Virus record (IMG/VR): IMGVR_UViG_3300029268_000065 | Span: 1-35,365 of that record | Length of the DNA: 35,365 nt | Reading direction: 5' to 3' (one strand) | From: a virus | Shown here: positions 14,235 through 22,105 of the stretch, piece by piece | How positions within the stretch are numbered: position 1 is the first letter of the stretch | Layout: each line of letters opens with the position of its first letter | Translations under genes and position numbers: made by a program | The notes under the pieces: generated by a model | The model's input: only the letters and a program-made list of their open reading frames with translations | Told to the model about the DNA's origin: nothing | Database searches by the model: none

Positions 14235-14873
14235 ATGCCAAAGGACACTAAGAAAACGACCTCAAAGCCAAAAGCTGAAAAGGTCAAAAAGGCAAATCCG
14301 ATCCTTGACGACGAAAACGAAGTTGAGGAGGACGAGGAGCTAACCGATACTGAAACCGACGAGGAGACAGTTGAGGACGAGACCGATACTGACGAGGAAT
14401 TGTCTGACGACGAGGACGAGGAAGTTGAGGAGGAGCCTGTTAAGAAGTCTGCAAAGGCGTCAAAGACAGGTAAGGCAAATGCGAAAGCTACTGCCGACGA
14501 GGGCGACAGACCTCTCATTGAGAGAGACACTGTTAAGCCTCGTTCTGATAACCGAATTGAGACACTGTTGAAAGCTGACGCACGAGCTGTAAAAGAAACA
14601 CTGTCTAAGGAACCAAAGGTGCGTATCTTTGTTCCTCTCGGTATCGGAGAAAAAAAGGGAGCGCACGCCTATGAGACCGTTACGATTAACGGTTACAGAA
14701 TGGTGCTTATGAAAGGTGAGTACAGTACTGTCCCTCAATCCGTAGCGAATATGATTGAGAGCCACTACAATATGACCCCCGAGGACACCGAGGCAGGGCA
14801 AGCGTTTCGTCTTGATCGTAACCGTGTGAAAGAGGACGGAATGAGTACAGACGACGCTTTGCTCAATGCGTAA
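14235..14873 (+). CDS. Head-associated protein with acidic N terminus
   Basis: A 212-residue protein directly after the capsid gene. Residues 1-20 are basic, 25-80 extremely acidic (Glu, Asp, Thr), 85-100 a Lys/Ala linker. A folded C-terminal domain follows (VRIFVPLGIGEKKGAHAYET, VTINGYRMVLMKGEYSTVPQ, SVANMIESHY). Small proteins with a 'VTINGY.. .. KGE...VP..VA..' core are common downstream of phage capsid genes and are thought to be structural. The acidic tail could be a second scaffold-like element or interact with basic virion proteins. Confidence 0.65.
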   Translation: MPKDTKKTTSKPKAEKVKKANPILDDENEVEEDEELTDTETDEETVEDETDTDEELSDDEDEEVEEEPVKKSAKASKTGKANAKATADEGDRPLIERDTVKPRSDNRIETLLKADARAVKETLSKEPKVRIFVPLGIGEKKGAHAYETVTINGYRMVLMKGEYSTVPQSVANMIESHYNMTPEDTEAGQAFRLDRNRVKEDGMSTDDALLNA

Positions 14874-14909
14874 CCTGTAAATTATCAACCTTAGTTAACT
14901 AAAAAAACT

Positions 14910-15263
14910 ATGCCCGTAATTACAGACAGTTCAGCAATGTCTCACGCAGAGCTTAAAGCTCTACTTGTGGCAATGCTTGCGGACTTTGGAGGACTTAACG
15001 GTTCCGAAGTTTACGACGCAGGATCAATTGCAGACGGAGACGAGGAAGCCGGAGAAATCACTGTAACAGGTGCCTCTCTTGGCGACTTTGTTCTTGCGTC
15101 TCTAAGTATTGACGTTGCAGACCTTGCTATTACAGCAAGCGTTACAGCGTCAAACACAGTAACGTATCAGTTGCTCAATAACACAGGCAGTGCCGTTGAC
15201 CTTGCGTCAGCGACAGTGTACGTCCGAGTTATCCCGAGAACTCCTACCGTTACCTTGGCGTAA
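14910..15263 (+). CDS. Predicted head decoration-like protein
   Basis: A 117-residue beta-rich protein. After a short helix (SHAELKALLVAMLADF) it has the pattern VYDAGSIADGDEEAGEITVT, GASLGDFVLASLSIDVADLA, ITASVTASNTVTYQLLNNTG and a final VYVRVIP strand. This sequence style is common in small phage structural proteins located after the capsid gene and fits a capsid-surface or neck jelly-roll protein. A GC-rich hairpin lies 24 bases after the stop. Confidence 0.6.
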   Translation: MPVITDSSAMSHAELKALLVAMLADFGGLNGSEVYDAGSIADGDEEAGEITVTGASLGDFVLASLSIDVADLAITASVTASNTVTYQLLNNTGSAVDLASATVYVRVIPRTPTVTLA

Positions 15264-15287
15264 GCCGAGAACGTTCCTTGCCCCTTT

Positions 15288-15309
15288 CAGCGCCTCTCAC
15301 GGGGCGTTG
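15288..15309 (+). other. GC-rich hairpin in the 90-base gap
   Basis: CAGCGCC (15288-15294) pairs with GGCGTTG (15303-15309; one G-U) around an 8-base loop, in an otherwise empty gap before the gene at 15354. There is no T run, so it is not a classical terminator. It may be a processing or stability element. Confidence 0.35.
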
Positions 15310-15353
15310 GGGTGGGACAGGGAGCCATTATCAGAGTTCTAACGTAAACCTCA

Positions 15354-16070
15354 ATGAAATATACAGAGTTTGCAACATATGTAAGGTTCAAGACGAAAAC
15401 AGACAGCACCACGCTGACTGACGCTGAGTTGGTTGCTCTTGCGAACATCAAGAAAGACGAGATCGCAAAAGAGATCGCCAAGACCAACGAGGATATTTTC
15501 GGAATGGAATACTTACGAGACCTTGAGGCTGACGTGCGTGAGTACTCTTTCCCGAGCGACATTTTGTCCAACATCAAAGCGGTGGAGGCAAAGGTTGCAA
15601 ATGGAGGCACAGAGTTCAAGAAGTTTACCGAGTTTGATTTGACAGCGTACAGAGGTACGACTGTTGAGTCAGACATCAGGCAGGCTTTCAGTGGCAAGTA
15701 TCAATTTGATATTTTCCGCAAGTCTTTGTGGCTATTCACGGGAGAGGCGATTGTTGCGGTAACGGAGGGGATCAAACTTTGGGCAATCCAATACCCTGCT
15801 GATCTTACCGGGGCAAAACTTGCGTCCACTGACGATATGTCAGTACAGCCAACCACAACGTCTCACGGTATGCCTAGAGAGGCACACGAGATATGGGCAA
15901 GAGCTGTAATCATTGATTACAAGAACTCTAAGGAAAAGCCCATACCTCTTGACGAAAAGGAATTGAGTTATGACGCTGACCTTAAATTGGTTCTCAATGC
16001 TCTAAAAGGCACGAACCTAGACCGTCAGAACCAAGGCACAGTGCCTTATAACGACGGTTCAAATTACTAA
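15354..16070 (+). CDS. Predicted head-tail adaptor (neck) protein
   Basis: A 238-residue protein. The N terminus is helical (TLTDAELVALANIKKDEIAK followed by EIAKTNEDIFGMEYLR), then come YSFPSDILSNIKAVEAKVAN, a receptor-like insertion, and a C-terminal helical bundle (REAHEIWARAVIIDYKNSKE). This 'A.A..K.EIA..I...N.D.F ... FPSD.L' plan is seen in predicted adaptor proteins that bind under the portal in short-tailed phages. Position between capsid and tail genes agrees. The functional call is a prediction. Confidence 0.6.
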   Translation: MKYTEFATYVRFKTKTDSTTLTDAELVALANIKKDEIAKEIAKTNEDIFGMEYLRDLEADVREYSFPSDILSNIKAVEAKVANGGTEFKKFTEFDLTAYRGTTVESDIRQAFSGKYQFDIFRKSLWLFTGEAIVAVTEGIKLWAIQYPADLTGAKLASTDDMSVQPTTTSHGMPREAHEIWARAVIIDYKNSKEKPIPLDEKELSYDADLKLVLNALKGTNLDRQNQGTVPYNDGSNY

Positions 16071-16089
16071 CCAACTTAACCATAACGCT

Positions 16090-16419
16090 ATGGAAAAAAA
16101 GGAAATAAAGGCACAGGCAGAGGCTTACTGCGCAAATCCAAAGGCGTACCGAACGTCAGAGGAGGGACAAGCAGAGTTCGCAGAACTTAGCGCCCCTGTT
16201 CAGGCAAAGGTACGAGAAATCTTGGAGGGACGCAGAGGTTTCCGACGTGTTAATGGCGTGATTGAGCTTTCACAAGAGGCTCTTGAGGCTGAAATTGCCC
16301 GTTTGGAGGCAAAGGAGGCTGATTACGCTGATCGTGTAAAAGCGATCAAGAAAGTCATTGCAGACCGCAAAGACGAACTTGCAGAGCGATTTGGCGAGGT
16401 TAACGATAACGAAAAATAA
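16090..16419 (+). CDS. Hypothetical helical protein
   Basis: A 109-residue helical protein rich in Ala, Glu, Arg and Lys. A long predicted coiled coil spans about residues 50-100 (IELSQEALEAEIARLEAKEA, then DYADRVKAIKKVIADRKDEL). It lies 2 bases before the next gene. A structural or chaperone role in tail or neck assembly would fit; there is no recognisable family. Confidence 0.6.
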   Translation: MEKKEIKAQAEAYCANPKAYRTSEEGQAEFAELSAPVQAKVREILEGRRGFRRVNGVIELSQEALEAEIARLEAKEADYADRVKAIKKVIADRKDELAERFGEVNDNEK

Positions 16420-16421
16420 TT

Positions 16422-16847
16422 ATGGCAGACGTAATATACAATGCGTTCAAAAAGTACATAATGAACGGATCAATTGACCTTGATACGGACACAATCAACG
16501 TTATGCTCGTTACCGACGCCTATTCGCCTGATCAGGACACTCACGAATACCGAGACGACGTTACCAATGAGGTATCGGGTACTGGATATTCAGCAGGTGG
16601 TTCTGCTCTTGCAGGTAAAGCAGTAACGGCAGACAACACCGACAACGAGGGTGTGTTTGACGCAAACGACTTGGCTTGGTCAACATCAACAATTACTGCT
16701 CGTGGAGCAGTCTTGTACAAGGCTCGTGGAGGTGCCTCAAGTGCCGACGAACTTATTTGTTACATTAACTTTGGTTCAGACAAAATCTCAACAGCAGGTA
16801 CTTTCACAATTGCGTGGAACGCGGAGGGTATCCTGAACCTAAACTAA
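16422..16847 (+). CDS. Predicted virion structural protein
   Basis: A 141-residue beta-rich protein: VIYNAFKKYIMNGSIDLDTD, TINVMLVTDAYSPDQDTHEY, a Gly/Ser/Ala-rich middle (GTGYSAGGSALAGKAVTADN), then STSTITARGAVLYKARGGAS and a final CYINFGSDKISTAGTFTIAW. Proteins with this order (short helix, 'INVMLVTDAY', then 'TARGAVLYK') occur widely in phage structural operons and are probably decoration or neck/fibre proteins. The exact role is unknown. Confidence 0.65.
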   Translation: MADVIYNAFKKYIMNGSIDLDTDTINVMLVTDAYSPDQDTHEYRDDVTNEVSGTGYSAGGSALAGKAVTADNTDNEGVFDANDLAWSTSTITARGAVLYKARGGASSADELICYINFGSDKISTAGTFTIAWNAEGILNLN

Positions 16848-16950
16848 GCAGGGCGCAGGGGTTGGATAGGCGCCTGTTCAAGCCCTCACACACTGGCTCG
16901 GGTGCGATATACTGGAAACAGCAAATCGCCATATCCTACCTGACCAGTAG

Positions 16951-16968
16951 TGAGCGTTGGAACGCTCA
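16951..16968. promoter_or_regulatory. Perfect palindrome upstream of the LamG fibre gene
   Basis: TGAGCGTTGGAACGCTCA is two 8-base arms around GG, 15 bases upstream of ATG 16984 in a 136-base gap. It is followed by AAAAAAC rather than T residues, so it is not a plus-strand terminator. The same gap holds an ACAGCAAATCGCC leader copy (16922-16930) and a TACTGG/CCAGTA pair (about 16910 and 16944). It may be a 5' UTR hairpin or an operator. Confidence 0.45.
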
Positions 16969-16983
16969 AAAAACATATGGCAT

Positions 16984-18354
16984 ATGGGACTAACAAAATC
17001 AGCAAACTTTGCTCTTGCGAACTCTGAGTCGCTAACCAGAGCAGACGAAACAAATTTAGACATAACAGGAAACCTTACAATTGAGGCGTGGATTCGTCTT
17101 GCTTCTACTTCAACAACACGCACCATTGCCGCCAAATGGGGAGATTCTATATCGTGGGATAGAGGAGCGTATGGCTTTAGGTTTACTTCAAATACCCTAA
17201 ATCTAATACTTGCAGGTAGTGGGACTTCTACACCCTCTGTATATGCGGTCTCTGTTGCTTGGACACCCTCAACTGGTGTTTGGTATCACGTCGCTGTTGT
17301 GTATACAGCAAGTGCAGGAAGTGCAAAGTTTTATGTGGACGGAGAACAGCAAGGCTCAACACAAACGGGACTTGATACCAAAATAAACAATGTTTCATTA
17401 CCTTTTACTATTGGAGCAAATCATAATGGAAGCGACCAACCATACAATTTTTTTGACGGAGATATAAGTTTACTAAGGCTATGGGCAGAGGCAAGGACGA
17501 CGGCACAAATAGCAGACAATCTATGTAATGTACTCGGTGCCACGACCAATCTGCGTGGTGAGTGGACACTGGACGATATTGTTACCGACAATTCAGGTAA
17601 TGGGCAGACTTTAACAAACAACAATACCGTTACTTTTACTACGGATTTGCCGACAGTGTGTGCTAGTACGTCGGTAACAGTAAATGCGACTGTCCTTGCC
17701 GCCACTTTCTCTATTATTTCAGCCGTTATATCGGGAACAGCAAATGTCGTTTCAACAGTTCTCTCGGCTGTATTCTCAACTCAAGCACCTGAAATATCAG
17801 CAGGAGCGACGGCAGACGCAGGTGTGTTCACAGCTACTTTCTCAATTCCGACAGTAAACGTAATAACCCCTGACGCACAGGTTGACGTTGGCGTACTTTC
17901 AGCCACATTCTCAATACCCTCTCCAACGCCGTCAGGAGCCTCTAACGTGGACGTAAACGTACAGACGGCTACTTTCTCAATCCCTGCAATTGCGTTCATT
18001 GGGGACGTTTCTGTGGCTCCTAGCGCTCAATCAGCGACGTTCTCGACACCTGTACCCACAATTTCAGCCATTGGCAATGTTTCAGTAGCCGCAAGCGTCC
18101 TTGAGGCGACGTTCTCTATCGCCTCGCCTACCGTTACAGCCGAGCAAAATGCAATGGTCAGTGCAGGCGTACTTGTGGCTACATTCACCACTCCTGCGCC
18201 TACTATCACGGCAGTCAGAAACGTTGAACTTACTGCCACGGTGGTATCGGCAACGTTCTCGGTGGCACGTCCTCGCAAAATGGGCGGCGTGTGGTCGGCA
18301 CAGCCTCGCGTGAACGGGGACGCGGCGTGGACGCCACAGCCTCGGGCGATTTAA
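16984..18354 (+). CDS. LamG-domain fibre protein with tandem repeats
   Basis: A 456-residue virion protein. Residues 1-215 form a LamG/concanavalin-like jelly roll: NLTIEAWIRLAST strand, then AAKWGDSISWDRGAYGFRF, WYHVAVVYTASAGSAKFYVD, and FDGDISLLRLWAEARTTAQI; such domains usually bind sugars. Residues 230-430 are nine repeats of about 22-24 residues, each built around (A/S)ATFS(I/T), predicted to stack as a rigid rod. The C terminus ends RKMGGVWSAQPRVNGDAAWT and is encoded by GC-rich DNA. I chose ATG 16984 (catATGGG, as in the starts at 18682 and 20538) over an in-frame TTG at 16957, which lies inside the palindrome. Probable host-recognition fibre or spike. Confidence 0.75.
   Translation: MGLTKSANFALANSESLTRADETNLDITGNLTIEAWIRLASTSTTRTIAAKWGDSISWDRGAYGFRFTSNTLNLILAGSGTSTPSVYAVSVAWTPSTGVWYHVAVVYTASAGSAKFYVDGEQQGSTQTGLDTKINNVSLPFTIGANHNGSDQPYNFFDGDISLLRLWAEARTTAQIADNLCNVLGATTNLRGEWTLDDIVTDNSGNGQTLTNNNTVTFTTDLPTVCASTSVTVNATVLAATFSIISAVISGTANVVSTVLSAVFSTQAPEISAGATADAGVFTATFSIPTVNVITPDAQVDVGVLSATFSIPSPTPSGASNVDVNVQTATFSIPAIAFIGDVSVAPSAQSATFSTPVPTISAIGNVSVAASVLEATFSIASPTVTAEQNAMVSAGVLVATFTTPAPTITAVRNVELTATVVSATFSVARPRKMGGVWSAQPRVNGDAAWTPQPRAI
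17672..18272 (+). repeat. Nine diverged tandem repeats within the fibre gene
   Basis: Units of about 66-72 bases encode VTV-type strands followed by (S/T)ATFSIP and a Pro/Thr-rich turn, for example DAQVDVGVLSATFSIP and ASNVDVNVQTATFSIP. The copies differ at many bases, so this is an old protein repeat. It is not a CRISPR array: there are no conserved nucleotide repeats or spacers, and the frame is maintained. Confidence 0.85.
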
Positions 18355-18371
18355 CAATAAACATTATCCAA

Positions 18372-18677
18372 ATGAAAAAGACCAACGAAAACCAAGGGAA
18401 AACAACAAGCCTTATACGGGCTATCCTCTCAACAGAGGCAAAGTTCGTCATTGGTATTGTCGGGTTTGTCATTGGCGTCGTTGCGCCTTATTACCAAATG
18501 AAGCAGGACGTGGCGCTCATTCAACAGAGCATTGCAACCATTAACTCAAACCACCTTACCCATACACAGGAATTGGCACAGGAGGTAAAGGACACGGTTA
18601 AGGTTCTGCAAAGTCAGCAACAGCAAATCACGGTGTTGCAGACCCAACAAGCGGTAATCCTTGAGCGCTTAAAATAA
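18372..18677 (+). CDS. Membrane-anchored coiled-coil protein
   Basis: A 101-residue protein: short polar N terminus, one transmembrane helix (about residues 25-42, FVIGIVGFVIGVVAPYY), then a long helical part rich in Gln with heptad-like spacing (VKVLQSQQQQITVLQTQQAV). It lies among tail genes, 4 bases before the HNH gene. It resembles the plan of an inner-membrane spanin or a membrane-interacting tail component. Without a partner gene the assignment is open. Confidence 0.55.
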   Translation: MKKTNENQGKTTSLIRAILSTEAKFVIGIVGFVIGVVAPYYQMKQDVALIQQSIATINSNHLTHTQELAQEVKDTVKVLQSQQQQITVLQTQQAVILERLK

Positions 18678-18681
18678 ACAT

Positions 18682-19122
18682 ATGGTAACAAAAGGAAAAC
18701 AACTTAATACTGGACGCACACATTTCAAAAAAGGAAGTGTGCCTTGGAATAAGGGTAAAAAACTTTCTGATAGCCATAAAGAGTTGCTTTCAATTTCTCA
18801 CAAAGGTCAAAAACCCCACAATTATAAAGGTGGAATTGCAAAGACCAAGGAGTATATACGCTTTTACAAATCAAGATACAAGTTTCAAAAGAGAAACGCG
18901 GAGGGTTCGCACACTTTTGACGAATGGGAAACACTTAAGGCGCAGTATAATTGGAAGTGTCCTTGTTGTGATAAAGCAGAGCCTGAAATCAAACTCACCC
19001 AAGACCACATCATACCAATTTCAAGAGGTGGTTCGGACAACATTGAGAATATCCAACCTCTTTGTGGCTCGTGCAACAGTCGTAAGCACGCGAAGTTAAT
19101 ACCAAAATATATTTATGGCTAA
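18682..19122 (+). CDS. HNH homing endonuclease (free-standing)
   Basis: A 146-residue protein. Residues 12-36 (THFKKGSVPWNKGKKLSDSH followed by KELLS) match the NUMOD3-type DNA-binding repeat common in homing nucleases. The C-terminal HNH domain shows a zinc pair CPCC, the catalytic core TQDHIIPISRGGSDNIENIQ, and the second zinc pair LCGSCNSRK. Such enzymes cut DNA lacking the insertion and spread by repair. It is inserted between tail genes on the same strand; its last 8 bases overlap the start of the next gene. Confidence 0.88.
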   Translation: MVTKGKQLNTGRTHFKKGSVPWNKGKKLSDSHKELLSISHKGQKPHNYKGGIAKTKEYIRFYKSRYKFQKRNAEGSHTFDEWETLKAQYNWKCPCCDKAEPEIKLTQDHIIPISRGGSDNIENIQPLCGSCNSRKHAKLIPKYIYG

Positions 19123-20533
19123 AATTGAAATAAAAAATCTTAATCTAGGTGGGATTGCAGACTCGGACTATTTGGGCGGTGAAAATAGCGTTGCCGAAAT
19201 GGTCGGTTTGGATATTCACTCGGAGGCAGGTGTCATTAAGGTCAACCAAAAACTGACCAAGGACAGTGGCTCTACCGTTGACGACCTTGTTAAGGCACGG
19301 GTTTCTTGCTCTGACGGCAGTACTTACCATTTCGGATCAACAAACGGCAAGATTTGGAAACGAACAAGCGCAGGCACTTGGTCATTGGAGGCAACCGCAA
19401 GCCCTGCCGCAGGTAGTGCAGGTATTTTGGACGCTAAGGAATACCAAGGATATATCTACTATGCAATGCAGTCTCGTCTTGGACGTTGGCAAATTGGTAC
19501 TGCTTGGAGTACCCGAAACGATAGTTGGGCAACATTCACAAACACTGACGCCTCTTGGCACCCAATGAAAATTGTTAACCAAGTTTTGTATATTGGCGAC
19601 GCAAAATATGTCGCACAGGTTGACGTTACAACCTTTTCAGCAAACGCACTTGATATTGCGGCACCTTTGCGTATTAAGAGCCTTGGAAAACTCAATACAG
19701 ACCTGCTTATTGGTACCTACGTTGCCGACAACGTTACAGAGACTGAAATAATCAGGTGGAACACTTGGAGCGTGTCGTTTTCAACCTCTGACAGTATCCC
19801 CGAGGTTGGCGTTAACTGCTTCTTGGATACCGACAACAATGTGATTGTGAACGCAGGCACTAAGGGAAATCTCTACTTTTACAATGGAACCTCGCTTGAG
19901 GAATATAAGACCGTTAAGGGTGTCTACACTGGCTCTGCAAAGGCGTATGTTCACCCAAACGCAAAGTTCAACTTCAACGGTATGCCTCTCTTTGGTTTCT
20001 CAAACGTATCGGGCAATCCTGCCAACCAAGGTGTGTACTCGCTTGCGCGTACAAACCGCAACTATCCGTTCGTACTGAATCTTGAACACGCAATATCAAC
20101 AGGCAACCTTTCAGGCGTTGAAATCGGCTCTATTTGCCAATTAAGCGCTGACCAGTTCCTCGTGGGGTGGAAAGACACCACAGGAGGCACAACGTATGGC
20201 GTTGACGTACTTGACCTCTCTGCAAAAGCAACAGTCGCCTACTTCGTAACGCGAGTGATTATGGCTGAACGCACCTCACTTCTCAATTACGGGCTTGTGG
20301 ACGCTTGCTACCGCCTCTTGCCTACCAATACGAGCATTGAGGTACGCAAAAAGGTCAATGCAGAGACAACGTTCGGAAGTGCTATCACTTCAAAGGTGGA
20401 CGCACGACATATGTTGGTAGCAACCTCGGTTGACATCAACGACGCCACCCGAGCGCAGGTCAAGGTCAGCCTTGTCGCTTCGGCGAACACGGCGCCTGAA
20501 CTTGAGGTCGTGGAAATCGGTGTAAACGTATAA
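19115..20533 (+). CDS. Predicted tail nozzle/hub-like beta-propeller protein
   Basis: A 472-residue beta-rich protein. Repeating segments of about 45-60 residues with Gly/Trp turns (STYHFGSTNGKIWKRTSAGT, EYQGYIYYAMQSRLGRWQIG, LYIGDAKYVAQVDVTTFSAN, GTKGNLYFYNGTSLEEYKTV, FGFSNVSGNPANQGVYSLAR) suggest a propeller, the fold used by nozzle or tail-stabilising proteins of short-tailed phages. A beta-sandwich-like C terminus follows. It sits between the neck genes and the tail fibre. Family membership cannot be confirmed from reading alone. Confidence 0.6.
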   Translation: MAKIEIKNLNLGGIADSDYLGGENSVAEMVGLDIHSEAGVIKVNQKLTKDSGSTVDDLVKARVSCSDGSTYHFGSTNGKIWKRTSAGTWSLEATASPAAGSAGILDAKEYQGYIYYAMQSRLGRWQIGTAWSTRNDSWATFTNTDASWHPMKIVNQVLYIGDAKYVAQVDVTTFSANALDIAAPLRIKSLGKLNTDLLIGTYVADNVTETEIIRWNTWSVSFSTSDSIPEVGVNCFLDTDNNVIVNAGTKGNLYFYNGTSLEEYKTVKGVYTGSAKAYVHPNAKFNFNGMPLFGFSNVSGNPANQGVYSLARTNRNYPFVLNLEHAISTGNLSGVEIGSICQLSADQFLVGWKDTTGGTTYGVDVLDLSAKATVAYFVTRVIMAERTSLLNYGLVDACYRLLPTNTSIEVRKKVNAETTFGSAITSKVDARHMLVATSVDINDATRAQVKVSLVASANTAPELEVVEIGVNV

Positions 20534-20537
20534 ACAT

Positions 20538-20654
20538 ATGGCAAAAGAAACCACAAAAAAGATTTCAAAAAAAGAACTTGAAAAAATCGTACAAAAAAGG
20601 CGGTTATTGATTGTGAAAAATATGGAGAAACGTAAGCAAAAACGAGAAAAATAA
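20538..20654 (+). CDS. Small basic protein (38 residues)
   Basis: A short frame, MAKETTKKISKKELEKIVQK and onward, ending in TAA at 20652-20654. It fills exactly the gap between the nozzle-like gene (stop 20533) and the tail fibre start (20656). Its start context aacatATGG is the same as at 18682. It is a highly charged single helix. Function unknown; the tight spacing argues that it is real. Confidence 0.6.
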   Translation: MAKETTKKISKKELEKIVQKRRLLIVKNMEKRKQKREK

Positions 20655-20655
20655 T

Positions 20656-21828
20656 ATGCCAACAGAAATTGCAAACAAAATAATTACGCCATTCACTGAT
20701 ATCCCGTATCAGTCTCTTGAGGAAAAGAGCAACACAAGGTATGGTTCAGAGTTCTTTAGGGACGTGAACGAGTTGCAGGTTGGTATTGGTGCAGAGGTAT
20801 TTAGAGTTGACCGACAGGGTATTTGGCTTGGTGCCGAGCGTTTTGCTGACGCACCATTTAGCGTTGATATGGAGGGGAATGTTATAGCAAATAACATTAC
20901 ACTTGGAGGATATATACCAACTGGCGGTGCTGTTGGCGACGTTCAAACAACGATTGGAGGTGGTGGGCTTTCTGCGATCAGTGCAAATATAGGAACAATA
21001 ACGGCAGGTACCATTACGGGTGTAACAATTACTGGTGGTACGCTTCAAACAGCGACATCAGGCAGGCGTATAAAAATTTCCTCCTCACCTGCCAACAGTA
21101 TTGAGTTTTACGACAGTACGACCCTTTACGGGGTACTTGAGGCTGACAAGGTGGGAACGGACGGATATATAACCCTAGTTGCTCAAGACGACGGTGCAGG
21201 GCTTTCTGTGTATACAGGTGTTGGCGCTTCCGCTTTTTCCTCAACAACAATGTTTTCAAATGGAGGTAGTTTTGATACTTCGGGTAACGCTTCAAATGGT
21301 TTCAATGCAATAAACGGCAAATATGGTGGGTATTTTATGGTGTTCGGGGACGGTACAGCAGTAGACCGTATCGCAACAGACTTGGAAGTTGAGAGTGATT
21401 GGATACCAAGCGCAAACACAACTTATAACCTTGGTTCAGCAAGTAAAAAATGGAACACAATATACGCCGCAACCGTGTCAGGTTTGACCACTTTAAGTGT
21501 GTCGGGGACAATTAGTGGAACTGCCGTCAACGTAAACAGTGTTCCCGTACCCCGTATTTATACGGGTTATTGTAGCGGTACCACAATGTCCAAGCAGAAT
21601 GTGAGCGCATTTACTCTCACAAATCCAAGTACGGGCAACTATACCCTCACCCACAATTGGGGAAGTTCAAACTACAATATCCAAGTAACTGCTTTGCGTG
21701 CCTCGGGGTCGGGGGCATACATAGCAAAAGTCGCGACACTTGGGACGAATGACTTTACCGTAATAATCTTTGACGACACTGGAACGGCAGACAATGGAGA
21801 TTTTATGGTGGCGGTTTTCCGCAATTAG
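20656..21828 (+). CDS. Tail fibre / receptor-binding protein (predicted)
   Basis: A 390-residue beta-rich protein. The N-terminal part (1-70) could be the virion-attachment domain. Residues 95-140 are Gly/Thr/Ile-rich repeats (ANIGTITAGTITGVTITGGT) typical of trimeric fibre shafts. TTYNLGSASKKWNTIYAATV is a hallmark of phage tail fibres and often precedes chaperone-like tips. The C-terminal 100 residues (YTLTHNWGSSNYNIQVTALR, then VIIFDDTGTADNGDFMVAVF) form a compact beta domain likely to contact the host. Confidence 0.75.
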   Translation: MPTEIANKIITPFTDIPYQSLEEKSNTRYGSEFFRDVNELQVGIGAEVFRVDRQGIWLGAERFADAPFSVDMEGNVIANNITLGGYIPTGGAVGDVQTTIGGGGLSAISANIGTITAGTITGVTITGGTLQTATSGRRIKISSSPANSIEFYDSTTLYGVLEADKVGTDGYITLVAQDDGAGLSVYTGVGASAFSSTTMFSNGGSFDTSGNASNGFNAINGKYGGYFMVFGDGTAVDRIATDLEVESDWIPSANTTYNLGSASKKWNTIYAATVSGLTTLSVSGTISGTAVNVNSVPVPRIYTGYCSGTTMSKQNVSAFTLTNPSTGNYTLTHNWGSSNYNIQVTALRASGSGAYIAKVATLGTNDFTVIIFDDTGTADNGDFMVAVFRN

Positions 21829-21866
21829 TCCACTGTGCCGTATTGTGGTATTACAAGTAACAATGA

Positions 21867-21872
21867 TATTAT
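21867..21872 (+). promoter_or_regulatory. Extended -10 promoter before internal virion genes
   Basis: TGA plus TATTAT is an extended -10, 9 bases before ATG 21882. The following TTAAGACAAT matches the bases after the -10 at 9016. A GCCGTA half site lies at 21837-21842. No good -35 is seen. Confidence 0.5.
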
Positions 21873-21881
21873 TAAGACAAT

Positions 21882-22103
21882 ATGAGAAAGCAACGCAAAA
21901 CTAAAAACGAGCCAACTTTTGACGAAAGAATACGCCAATACATTTCTGACGACAGCGTTTCTCTTAAAGAGTACGAACTGGAAAGAACATTGTGTGTGAA
22001 CTTTCCAAAAAGGAAGTGTGTGCCGTTTTTGTCCTTAATTGCTTTGGCAATTTTGAGGTGGCAAGGCGGTATTTTAGATATGCGGTTTTTTAATAAAAAA
22101 TAA
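21882..22103 (+). CDS. Small hypothetical protein
   Basis: A 73-residue basic protein (MRKQRKTKNEPTFDERIRQY onward) with two cysteines and a hydrophobic stretch near residues 47-60 (CVPFLSLIALAILRW), perhaps a short membrane helix or buried core. First gene after its own promoter and 2 bases before the next gene. Not recognised. Confidence 0.55.
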   Translation: MRKQRKTKNEPTFDERIRQYISDDSVSLKEYELERTLCVNFPKRKCVPFLSLIALAILRWQGGILDMRFFNKK

Positions 22104-22105
22104 TT

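Noticed and set aside
16951-16975. Hairpin as intrinsic terminator
   Set aside because: The palindrome is followed by A residues on the plus strand and lacks a T run downstream on the minus strand.
17672-18272. Regularly spaced repeats as a possible CRISPR array
   Set aside because: The repeats are diverged at the nucleotide level, keep one reading frame and encode a beta-rod motif.
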